Shown here piece by piece: positions 56,119 to 64,000 of a stretch of 64,000 nt of DNA. The DNA lies in the NCBI RefSeq assembly GCF_026344035.1, contig NZ_JAPKND010000003.1:186001-250000 (forward strand), in the 5' to 3' direction. Numbering within the stretch: position 1 is the first letter of the stretch; each line of letters opens with the position of its first letter. The DNA is from Alcaligenes endophyticus. Its GTDB lineage: Bacteria > Pseudomonadota > Gammaproteobacteria > Burkholderiales > Burkholderiaceae_B. Made by a program: the position numbers and the translations under genes. Under the pieces are notes generated by a model. It was not told the DNA's origin. It was given only the letters and a program-made list of their open reading frames with translations, and did not search any database.

Positions 56119-56760
56119 CTATTGAAATACCCCCGCCTGTACACAGTAAGCAATTAACTCTTGGTCATTTTTAGCATTTAATTTACGCATGGCAGAACGC
56201 TTCTGACTACTTACGGTTTTTATACTCCGGTTGAGCACCAGACTGATATCCGTTAACGATTGACCAGCAATAAAATGGCGCACCACCTCTAGTTCTCGAG
56301 GCGACAACTGAGTCAGAAAAGGTTGCTCTGTGTCCGGCTCAACGCCAATACTCGCTGCGGCCTCGCCAACATACACACGTCCCGTACGTATAGCATCCAA
56401 AGCCCTGCCTAGCTTGTCCATATCCTCAGTCTTTAGCACCACGCCACTAACCCCAGCCTTGTACAAAGACTGAATCACGACAGGACTGGATACCATCGTC
56501 ACGACCAACACACGCACCTGGGGAAAGCGCCGTAGCAAATAACTAATGAAGCTCAACCCATCGCCGTAACGCTCATCACCAGGCATGGAAAAATCGGTTA
56601 CCACGACGTCAGGGTGGTGGGCTGCAATCGCCGCGATCAACTCCGTAGACGAGGACACCATAGCCATGATCTCTACACTAATATCATGCATAAAAAACTC
56701 ATGTAGCCCTGCTAGCACTAAAGGATGATCATCGGCAAACACTAAGCGTAAACGAGTCAT
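56119..56760 (-). CDS. RcsB/BvgA-type response regulator (REC + LuxR HTH)
   Basis: A 213-residue regulator. Receiver: ADDH at 9-12, Asp56 in VVVTDFSMPG, KAGVSGVVLKTE. The C-terminal helix-turn-helix LSPRELEVVRHFIAGQSLTDISLVLNRSIKTVSSQKRSAMRKL resembles RcsB and BvgA. It ends the hybrid kinase transcript with a 27-base gap, so the two surely form a phosphorelay pair. Target genes are unknown; relatives control virulence, fimbriae or capsule. Confidence 0.92.
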   Translation of the reverse strand: MTRLRLVFADDHPLVLAGLHEFFMHDISVEIMAMVSSSTELIAAIAAHHPDVVVTDFSMPGDERYGDGLSFISYLLRRFPQVRVLVVTMVSSPVVIQSLYKAGVSGVVLKTEDMDKLGRALDAIRTGRVYVGEAAASIGVEPDTEQPFLTQLSPRELEVVRHFIAGQSLTDISLVLNRSIKTVSSQKRSAMRKLNAKNDQELIAYCVQAGVFQ

Positions 56761-56787
56761 TGATTATCCTTCATAGGTAAACACAGC

Positions 56788-59700
56788 CTAACTCGGTAAA
56801 TGCACAGCGATTAGCTGTTGTAAGTCCTGCGCTAACTCCACTGCCTGCTGTGCCGCTGAAGTCATATCATGAGCTTTTAATGCGGCTTGAGCATGCTGTA
56901 CACGTGCAACAAAAACGCTTTGCTTCATCGCTAGCAAGGCCCCTAACAAACGGTGTAAAGCCCGCCGTAACGCTACTTCATCTTGCTGCTGAGCTGCCCG
57001 AATAATCGCTTGCGCATCAGCGTTCATGGATTCACGAAAAAGCTTATGGTGGCGCTCTGGCACGAGCTTAAGTTCTTGTATAGCCTGGTCAAAAGCCAAC
57101 GCGCCATAATCGTTATCCGCCATCGCAGTTGACGCTACTTCAGGCAATAAGTCTGTAGTCAAAGCGTTACTTGCATTTTCAGAGGCAGAGGCAGAGGCAA
57201 CAGACGTCTTACTCCACTGCGCTAAATTGGCATACAAAGTATTTAAATCAATAGGCTTGACCAACCAGGCCGACATACCCGCTGCATGGCAACGCTGCTC
57301 TTCCGTGCGGGTTGCATTGGCAGTAACCCCCAAAATAGGGATGTTCAGATCTTGCTGGCGCACGGCCTGAGTAAACTCATAACCATTCATATTAGGCATA
57401 TTAACGTCGGTCAAAATCGCATCAAAACGTTCTAACGGCCAATAACTCAACGCCTCTTGACCATCATCAACTATTCTCGCTGTACAGCCACATAGGGCCA
57501 ATTGCTCAGCTAAGGTTTCCTGATTAATGGGATTATCCTCGGCTACCAGCAAATGGAGCCCAAGAGGTTTGAAACTTTTTTTCTGGATTGAAGGGGTACT
57601 TTGCCGCTCTCCGCGAACCAGCTTCAATATACCTTGTGCAATCTCGTAAGGGTTCGTACTTTCTATTTGCACTCCCGCCCCTTGTTCAGGCTGTATAGTC
57701 ATACCCGCAAGTAGATACGGGCCTTGCCAATGACTAGGCGGTGCTGCCTGCGGTGTTAAGACATCCACAAAAATAGTGTCGTTGTCTGCTTGACCTAGAT
57801 TCTTGCTTTCGTCCCAGCTCTGAGCTTGCGCGCCCCACACCTTAAACCACTGACAAAGGTTCATGCTCAGCTCTACATGAGGGCTACGCACAACAACCTG
57901 TAAACCTTGTAGGTTTGGTGCTTTCACAGAGTCAGCATCAGGGGTAGTGACAGGCAAACTGAGCTCTAAAGTAAAACTACTACCCAGGCCAGGCTCACTG
58001 GTTACGAGAATTTTGCCCTGCATTAACGTCACAAGCTCGGCACAAATACTTAACCCCAGCCCCGTCCCTCGCGCCATCAAACCACTATTTTCGACTTGAT
58101 AGAAAGGGGTGAATAACTGGTCCTGGGCCTGCTTGGGAATACCTATCCCCGTGTCACTCACCTGAAAACTCAATAAGCTCTCAGTGGGGGCATTGGATTG
58201 ACTACGTAAGCGCACCGTAATTTGCCCAGATTGCGTAAATTTCAACGCGTTGCTGATCAAGTTATTCAATATTTGGCGTATACGCTCAGGGTCGCCCACG
58301 ACCTCTACCGGCACTCCGGTATCTACGCATCCAAATAACAATAGTTTTTTGCGCGCAGCCGCTGCAGCATACGTTTCTACGCAAGAGTGCAACAAACGAC
58401 GTGGATTAAATTTTCGGCTGCTAAGGACTAACTGATTCGCCTCTATCTTGGTCACATCTAGAATATCGCCAATTAACTGCATCAAAGAATTAGCGGAGTA
58501 CTGAAGACGTCGCAAATGGGAATGCTGCCCAGGATCCAAGGGGCCTAACAACATAAGCTCCAAAGTACCTAAAATGCCATATAAAGGGGTGCGTATCTCG
58601 TGGCTTACCGCGGCCAAAAAGCGAGTTTTTGCCGCATTCGCACTGTCCGCCTCAGCCTTCGCCCGAGACAAGACCTCCTCGTACGCTATTCGGTCGCTAA
58701 TATCGGCGAATACGCACAACACCACATCCTGCTGCTTATATCGAGTTGGTGAATACACCGCCTGCAAGTAACGGCCGTTAATCTCTAAGCTGTTAAACAC
58801 ACCTGACTGGTCTGCTCGATACACTTCCGCTGGCAAAAGACCACTGGGTAAAACTTGTTTGGCATCCTCAATACTTAACCATTCGCGTGCTAAAGAGTTG
58901 CAAAAGACTAGTTCTCCTTGCCGGCGCGTAAAAACACATAAAGCAACCGGTGCAGTATCTAATAAAGTGCGATTAAAACCCTCACTTTCAATTAACGCTT
59001 GTTGAGCTTGCTCGGCAGGTCCCAAAACCCGCCGGTTATACCAGCGCACATATAAAATCACGCCCAAAACAAATAGAACCAATAAAGCCAACGCCGTACC
59101 GGGCAACCACAAATTAGCCTGGAATAAGGTGGAGTAAGACACTCTAAACACCCCCTGCCAATCTCCTTGCTCACTCACCAGAGTAAAAATCAATCCTGTA
59201 CGCTCGACACTCACCCCAGGCTGACCTGGCCCAGGCACCTCCCCCTTACCGAGCATCAGGCCACCATAATCATGAAGGAGCCAAAACTCATCATAAATAG
59301 GGGTGTCGAGTATGTTTTGAAAAAGTTGCGTCCGCTCTATGGTGGACACCGTGACAGCATAGATAGAATCAGTAGGCCATAAAGGTTCACCGTTGGGCTC
59401 AAGATTCAACGGCAACTGCGTCATAGCCGCCAACCCCTCCGGCACCCCTTTCAGGGCTCGCCAATGTACCGGCCGTCTAGACTGGCTCAAGCCCAACGGT
59501 TGAGTTAAAAAATCCTGTATTTCGGTGATTGCTTGTGAGCCTACTTGTGCTCGTTGAATACCTTGCGGGCTGGAAGTGTCTGGCGTAGGTACTGTCAGTG
59601 AGAAACTTCCCTTGGCATCTAACACGATGGTGCGCGCCCCGGGAAAATAAGACTCAGCCCAATGGCGGGTATAGGCATCCGTTAAAAAATCGCCCAACCT

Positions 59701-60117
59701 GAGTAAGGGAGTATCGCCATCTAGTAGGCCTGTGAGCGTCGGGCAATATTGAGCCCCTAAGGGAAAGCAGTTTATCGTGAAGGGAACATCCGCAAGACGT
59801 GCTTGTACCTTATACAGAGTCTGTGCAGCATTAGGCGCGGAAATTTGCTGCACTGAAATAGGGACCACAGAGTGGGCTGCTACTCCACCTATACTTATAA
59901 GTTGGCGTAATTGCTCTAAAAAACGAGCCTGAGAATCAAGAAATGTCGTGAGTGAGAAAAAACTGAGACCTACTTTTTCGCGCTCTTGCTCAACAATTCT
60001 CTGGCCTCCCCAATAAAGAGCCACTGCTAATAACAACGCCAGTGATAGGCCACTAATACTAAGTACGTGTAGCCATTGAAAGGAGCGAACGATTTTTTGA
60101 AAGGGCTGTGCGGGCAT
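56788..60117 (-). CDS. Unorthodox hybrid sensor kinase with HPt domain (RcsC/BvgS-type)
   Basis: A 1109-residue multi-domain kinase. Order: membrane helix (about 14-36), large periplasmic part (37-335), second membrane helix (337-357), PAS (about 375-485), dimerisation with His506 in AAVSHEIRTPLYG, HATPase (about 605-720), a degenerate receiver-like segment (about 735-800, like the ABL domain of RcsC), a true receiver with Asp904 in LTDVNMPNMNG, and a C-terminal HPt domain with His1055 in ALHRLLGA. Phosphate would pass His506, Asp904, His1055 and on to the LuxR-type and EAL regulators. The linker before the HPt holds three tandem copies of a 6-base unit. The periplasmic domain has no family recognised by eye. 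Confidence 0.93.
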   Translation of the reverse strand: MPAQPFQKIVRSFQWLHVLSISGLSLALLLAVALYWGGQRIVEQEREKVGLSFFSLTTFLDSQARFLEQLRQLISIGGVAAHSVVPISVQQISAPNAAQTLYKVQARLADVPFTINCFPLGAQYCPTLTGLLDGDTPLLRLGDFLTDAYTRHWAESYFPGARTIVLDAKGSFSLTVPTPDTSSPQGIQRAQVGSQAITEIQDFLTQPLGLSQSRRPVHWRALKGVPEGLAAMTQLPLNLEPNGEPLWPTDSIYAVTVSTIERTQLFQNILDTPIYDEFWLLHDYGGLMLGKGEVPGPGQPGVSVERTGLIFTLVSEQGDWQGVFRVSYSTLFQANLWLPGTALALLVLFVLGVILYVRWYNRRVLGPAEQAQQALIESEGFNRTLLDTAPVALCVFTRRQGELVFCNSLAREWLSIEDAKQVLPSGLLPAEVYRADQSGVFNSLEINGRYLQAVYSPTRYKQQDVVLCVFADISDRIAYEEVLSRAKAEADSANAAKTRFLAAVSHEIRTPLYGILGTLELMLLGPLDPGQHSHLRRLQYSANSLMQLIGDILDVTKIEANQLVLSSRKFNPRRLLHSCVETYAAAAARKKLLLFGCVDTGVPVEVVGDPERIRQILNNLISNALKFTQSGQITVRLRSQSNAPTESLLSFQVSDTGIGIPKQAQDQLFTPFYQVENSGLMARGTGLGLSICAELVTLMQGKILVTSEPGLGSSFTLELSLPVTTPDADSVKAPNLQGLQVVVRSPHVELSMNLCQWFKVWGAQAQSWDESKNLGQADNDTIFVDVLTPQAAPPSHWQGPYLLAGMTIQPEQGAGVQIESTNPYEIAQGILKLVRGERQSTPSIQKKSFKPLGLHLLVAEDNPINQETLAEQLALCGCTARIVDDGQEALSYWPLERFDAILTDVNMPNMNGYEFTQAVRQQDLNIPILGVTANATRTEEQRCHAAGMSAWLVKPIDLNTLYANLAQWSKTSVASASASENASNALTTDLLPEVASTAMADNDYGALAFDQAIQELKLVPERHHKLFRESMNADAQAIIRAAQQQDEVALRRALHRLLGALLAMKQSVFVARVQHAQAALKAHDMTSAAQQAVELAQDLQQLIAVHLPS
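57181..57198. repeat. Triple 6-base tandem repeat in the hybrid kinase linker
   Basis: Three copies of agaggc encode part of an Ser/Ala repeat (SASASE) between the receiver and HPt domains. Slippage would change linker length by two residues without a frameshift. Confidence 0.6.
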
Positions 60118-60331
60118 GATACCTAAGCTCTACGACCACTAAGGTCCCAAGGTTATAAAAAACCAACGTACGCATCGCGATGCAAGCCGTCACTACCACG
60201 ACGGCCATGCCATATTCTGGTTTTAGCATAAAAACGTATTAGTAGCGCCCCCCAACACAGGGGTATAAGCATCCCAACCCTAGAATTAACGCACTCTTCA
60301 CGCTAACACCCAAGCATTTACCACTCAAATC

Positions 60332-60351
60332 ATATCGTTCTAAAACGATAT
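60332..60351. promoter_or_regulatory. Perfect inverted repeat upstream of the hybrid kinase
   Basis: Arms atatcgtt and aacgatat with a 4-base spacer lie about 215 bases upstream of the kinase start. It is too small for a terminator and could be an operator for the cognate regulator or another DNA-binding protein. Confidence 0.4.
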
Positions 60352-60401
60352 CAATGCAATGTTTTGCTAACACTTGGCAATTCACTGATAACGTCAGGCA
60401 T

Positions 60402-60429
60402 AAAAAAACCCACCCTATAGAGGTGGGTT
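60402..60429 (-). terminator. Intrinsic terminator after the DUF1328 gene
   Basis: A perfect 8-base stem (aacccacc/ggtgggtt) with a 7-base loop and a run of seven or more T in the minus direction, 22 bases beyond the DUF1328 stop. Confidence 0.85.
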
Positions 60430-60450
60430 AAGTGCGCTATCCAAGGCTGG

Positions 60451-60609
60451 CTAACGCGTGATGACCTTCAGTAAAGTGAACAAAGCCAAAACCAAGAAAA
60501 TAAAAAACAATACTTTAGCAATTGTTGCAGCACCTGCAGCGATGCCTCCAAACCCTAAAACACCAGCCGCAATCGCCACGATAAAAAATAAGATGGAGTA
60601 ATACAACAT
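60451..60609 (-). CDS. DUF1328 family small membrane protein (YtjA-like), 52 aa
   Basis: Minus-strand ATG 60609 to TAG 60451 encodes 52 residues: [20 protein letters not shown], then a Gly/Ala-rich turn, then a second membrane helix ending KVITR. This is the full-length pattern of DUF1328/YtjA, a widespread two-helix protein often next to CsbD and induced by stress. The ribosome site is AGGAGA on the minus strand. The CsbD-like gene is 60 bases upstream on the same strand. Confidence 0.92.
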   Translation of the reverse strand: MLYYSILFFIVAIAAGVLGFGGIAAGAATIAKVLFFIFLVLALFTLLKVITR

Positions 60610-60669
60610 AACTGTCTCCTAGTGTAAAAAGCACAAGGATGCCAATGCATCAACTACCGCTTTAGCTAC

Positions 60670-60870
60670 CTAGTTATTACGATCATAAAAATCTTGTATT
60701 TCTTGCTGAGCTCGCTCTTTGGTATGACCATAACGCTCTTGCAAAAGCCCGGCCAAACGTTGCGCATCCCCCTGCACTTGCAGCAGGTCATCATCCGTCA
60801 ACTCACCCCACTTGCTTTTTGCCTGACCTTTCCACTGTTCCCACTTTCCTTTAAAAACATCTTTATTCAT
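60670..60870 (-). CDS. CsbD-family stress protein
   Basis: A 66-residue protein beginning MNKDVFKGKWEQWKGQAKSKWGEL, the CsbD/YjbJ pattern, followed by QRLAGLLQERYGHTKERAQQEIQDFYDR. The family is strongly induced by general stress; function is unknown. The frame is open further, but ATG 60870 has a perfect GGAGG 7 bases before it. It and the DUF1328 gene probably form a stress pair. Confidence 0.93.
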   Translation of the reverse strand: MNKDVFKGKWEQWKGQAKSKWGELTDDDLLQVQGDAQRLAGLLQERYGHTKERAQQEIQDFYDRNN

Positions 60871-61227
60871 AAAAAACCTCCAAGAAGTTTGCTGTGAAGT
60901 GGACTGCTTAGCTTTACCGTACGCCAAAGCAAGTCAAAACGTTCGCACAGAATGCAAGAAGCTGTAAATAATTACGTCGCCATCCCCGCTCTAACACTAA
61001 AACAGCAGCACCTATTTACAATACCTACACTCAGAAACATCGGTGTACTAACTAAGGCCGCGAAAGCGGACCACATAAAAGCTGCACAAGTAAGGCCCAA
61101 ACAACTCTGTTTTAGCGCTAAGCTCTTGACCTATAGGCAAATTCAAGATAGAATTTTTTGCTTAGCTATTTTTTAGCTAAAGACTACAAGATTTGATCTA
61201 AACGATCAGTTTTTCAAGGATTTCCCT
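60871..61227. other. Divergent promoter region between csbD-like and rplU
   Basis: About 357 bases. It includes the rplU promoter at 61126-61154 and should include a promoter for the CsbD-like gene. A 74-codon frame (60952-61176) runs through the promoter and lacks a ribosome site, so it was rejected. Confidence 0.5.
61126..61154 (+). promoter_or_regulatory. Sigma-70 promoter of rplU-rpmA
   Basis: TTGACC at 61126-61131 and TAGAAT at 61149-61154 with the ideal 17-base spacer. The start point would be near 61161, leaving a leader of about 65 bases before rplU. Confidence 0.75.
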
Positions 61228-61539
61228 ATGTACGCGGTTATAAAAACCGGTGGTAAACAGTATCGTGTTACTACTGGCCAAAAACTAAAGATAGAACAGA
61301 TACCGGCTGACATTGGGCAAGAAATTTCGCTAGACCAGGTATTGTCCGTAGGCGAAGGTGAAGCACTACAAATAGGTGCTCCTTTCGTTCCCGGTGCCTC
61401 GGTTAAAGCTACTGTTCTTGCGCAAGGCCGTCACAAAAAAATTATTGTTTTCAAAATGCGCCGTCGCAAGAACTATCGCAGAACACAAGGCCATCGTCAA
61501 AACTTTACTGAAATCCGCATTGACACCGTTTCGGTGTAA
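61228..61539 (+). CDS. rplU: 50S ribosomal protein L21
   Basis: The 103-residue protein begins [23 protein letters not shown] and has the family end with [29 protein letters not shown]. It binds 23S rRNA. It is the first gene of the rplU-rpmA-obgE cluster and has a good sigma-70 promoter upstream. Confidence 0.98.
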   Translation: MYAVIKTGGKQYRVTTGQKLKIEQIPADIGQEISLDQVLSVGEGEALQIGAPFVPGASVKATVLAQGRHKKIIVFKMRRRKNYRRTQGHRQNFTEIRIDTVSV

Positions 61540-61571
61540 GCGATCTCAGACGACTCTACAGGAGCTAAAAC

Positions 61572-61832
61572 ATGGCACAGAAGAAAGGCGGCGGCTCTAC
61601 GCGAAACGGCCGTGACTCACAGGCCAAACGACTCGGCGTGAAAGTATACGGCGGTCAAGCCATTTCGGCAGGCAGCATTATTGTTCGCCAGCGCGGCACT
61701 CAGTTTCACCCGGGTGTAAACGTAGGTATCGGTAAAGACCACACCTTGTTCTCACTCGTTGATGGAAAAGTTAAATTCTCTATCACTGGTGCACTGAACA
61801 AACGCACAGTCTCGGTACTTAGCGCCGAATAA
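61572..61832 (+). CDS. rpmA: 50S ribosomal protein L27
   Basis: An 86-residue protein with the canonical N terminus [29 protein letters not shown], whose tail reaches the peptidyl-transferase centre, and [27 protein letters not shown]. No N-terminal extension for Prp cleavage is present. It is 32 bases after rplU and is followed by an intrinsic terminator. Confidence 0.98.
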   Translation: MAQKKGGGSTRNGRDSQAKRLGVKVYGGQAISAGSIIVRQRGTQFHPGVNVGIGKDHTLFSLVDGKVKFSITGALNKRTVSVLSAE

Positions 61833-61856
61833 ACGACTTTTGCGTCGCACTGAACT

Positions 61857-63058
<1,202 letters not shown>

Positions 63059-63096
63059 CCTCTTACCTCTTTAACTTGATGCACGCTTCAACACAC

Positions 63097-64000
63097 ATGT
63101 CCTCTATTGTTGCCTCATCTAAACGCCTGGTTGTCAAAGTTGGTTCTTCTTTAGTCACCAACGAAGGCAAAGGCATAGATATCAACGCGGTGGAGCAATG
63201 GGCAGCACAAATTGCGCAGTTGCATGCCCAAGGCTGCCAAATAGTATTGGTTTCAAGCGGCGCGATTGCCGAGGGTATGGCCCGCTTGGGCTGGCCTCGG
63301 CGCCCCAAAGCCATGAATCAACTACAAGCGGCAGCGGCTGTGGGGCAAATGGGACTCATCCAAGCCTATGAAGTGGCGTTTGCACGCCATGGCATACGCA
63401 CCGCGCAAATTTTGCTCACTCACGAAGATTTGGCCTACAGGCACCGTTACTTAAACGCACGCAGTACGCTTTATACCCTGCTTGATTTAGGCGTGGTGCC
63501 TATCGTGAACGAGAATGACACCATCGTCACTGATGAAATTCGCCTAGGTGACAACGATACTTTGGGCGCCTTGGTCACCAATCTTATCGAAGCAGAAACA
63601 CTGGTCATCCTTACGGATCAAAGCGGTTTGTATAGTGCCGATCCTCGTAGCAACCCCAGCGCCCGTTTTATCACCCATGCCCAAGCAGGCGACCCAGAAT
63701 TGGAAGCCATGGCAGGCGGAGCTGGTAGTACGGTGGGTACGGGCGGCATGATTACCAAAATACTAGCTGCCAAGCGCGCGGCAAACAGCGGCGGGCATAC
63801 GGTCATTGCTTCAGGCAGAGAACCTGATGTACTAGTGCGCCTAGCACGCGGCGAATCTATTGGCACTGAACTACAGGCTGTCCTACCGGTAAAATCGGCC
63901 CGACAACGCTGGATGGCGAATCATTTACGCACACGGGGCCGCTTAACTCTAGACCAAGGTGCGGTGGATGCGCTCACCCAGGGCCATAAAAGCCTGCTAG
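63097..64000 (+). CDS. proB: Glutamate 5-kinase, 5' part (truncated by the window end)
   Basis: The first enzyme of proline synthesis, phosphorylating glutamate. The frame runs open to the window edge (301 codons). Kinase-domain motifs: [65 protein letters not shown] and [15 protein letters not shown]. The beginning of a PUA domain follows ([16 protein letters not shown]). ATG 63097 is preferred ([13 protein letters not shown]), and in-frame ATG 63079 is possible. Confidence 0.97.
   Translation, partial: MSSIVASSKRLVVKVGSSLVTNEGKGIDINAVEQWAAQIAQLHAQGCQIVLVSSGAIAEGMARLGWPRRPKAMNQLQAAAAVGQMGLIQAYEVAFARHGIRTAQILLTHEDLAYRHRYLNARSTLYTLLDLGVVPIVNENDTIVTDEIRLGDNDTLGALVTNLIEAETLVILTDQSGLYSADPRSNPSARFITHAQAGDPELEAMAGGAGSTVGTGGMITKILAAKRAANSGGHTVIASGREPDVLVRLARGESIGTELQAVLPVKSARQRWMANHLRTRGRLTLDQGAVDALTQGHKSLL

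Larger units (their letters stand above)
60118..60450. other. Intergenic region upstream of the hybrid kinase
   Basis: A stretch of about 330 bases holding the kinase promoter region, a perfect palindrome at 60332-60351, and the DUF1328 gene's terminator at 60402-60429. No gene was found. Confidence 0.5.

Noticed and set aside
60952-61176. 74-codon open frame upstream of rplU
   Set aside because: It has no ribosome site, runs through the rplU promoter and shows no family pattern.

Overview
The window is a bacterial chromosome segment, about half G+C by eye, with tightly packed genes, short operons and A+T-rich intergenic islands. Gene content and order (RNB ribonuclease/TonB/aroE/mtgA, rubredoxin/thiD-like/thiE/hemL, rplU-rpmA-obgE-proB, several Bug-type periplasmic binding proteins, tctAB) point to Betaproteobacteria, order Burkholderiales, most likely family Alcaligenaceae (relatives of Bordetella, Alcaligenes, Paenalcaligenes). 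No rRNA, tRNA, insertion sequence, prophage or CRISPR array was seen.

Layout. 1-6.9 kb: envelope and housekeeping genes (3' end of an RNB ribonuclease, tonB-like, aroE, mtgA, lptG, apaH on +; plsC-like, ruvX, yqgE, rubredoxin on -). 7-12.3 kb: thiD-like, thiE, hemL, then an A+T-rich gap, a MarR regulator and argJ. 12.3-18.4 kb: a minus-strand amidase followed by an MdtNOP-like efflux set (YtcA lipoprotein, HlyD adaptor, FUSC inner-membrane protein, outer-membrane factor). 18.6-21.6 kb: a complete TRAP transporter. 22-28.9 kb: trmB, thiS without thiG, mmsA with a divergent LysR, ffh, ypjD-like, a PP0621-like small protein, ampD. 28.9-33.2 kb: an alpha-hydroxy-acid oxidase and an iron-uptake pair (piuC, TonB-dependent siderophore receptor) behind a likely Fur box. 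33.3-38.3 kb: htpG, a FixJ-like two-component pair, an FMN reductase and a Cys-containing hypothetical. 38.3-48.8 kb: small-molecule uptake and catabolism: LysR/Bug/amidase, a hypothetical, tctA-tctB, LysR, and a 1014-residue YdiJ-like FAD/4Fe-4S dehydrogenase. 49.3-54.7 kb: EcsC-family protein, parvulin, terC under a yybP-ykoY manganese riboswitch, then a RidA-like/FAH/Bug/GntR operon. 54.7-60.1 kb: a signalling trio (REC-EAL, LuxR-type regulator, RcsC/BvgS-type hybrid kinase). 60.4-64 kb: DUF1328 and CsbD stress proteins, rplU-rpmA, obgE and a truncated proB.

The points most worth a second look are: a Roc/Sad-like c-di-GMP phosphorelay trio; a manganese riboswitch with a clear terminator ahead of terC; a ThiD-like protein that has lost the catalytic GTGC motif; a Rid-family protein with Cys at the deaminase Arg position inside a four-gene operon with a perfect operator-like palindrome at its promoter; thiS lacking thiG and lptG lacking lptF at their usual places; and separated pieces of tripartite tricarboxylate transporters. 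All assignments come from reading motifs and gene order; no database search was run.
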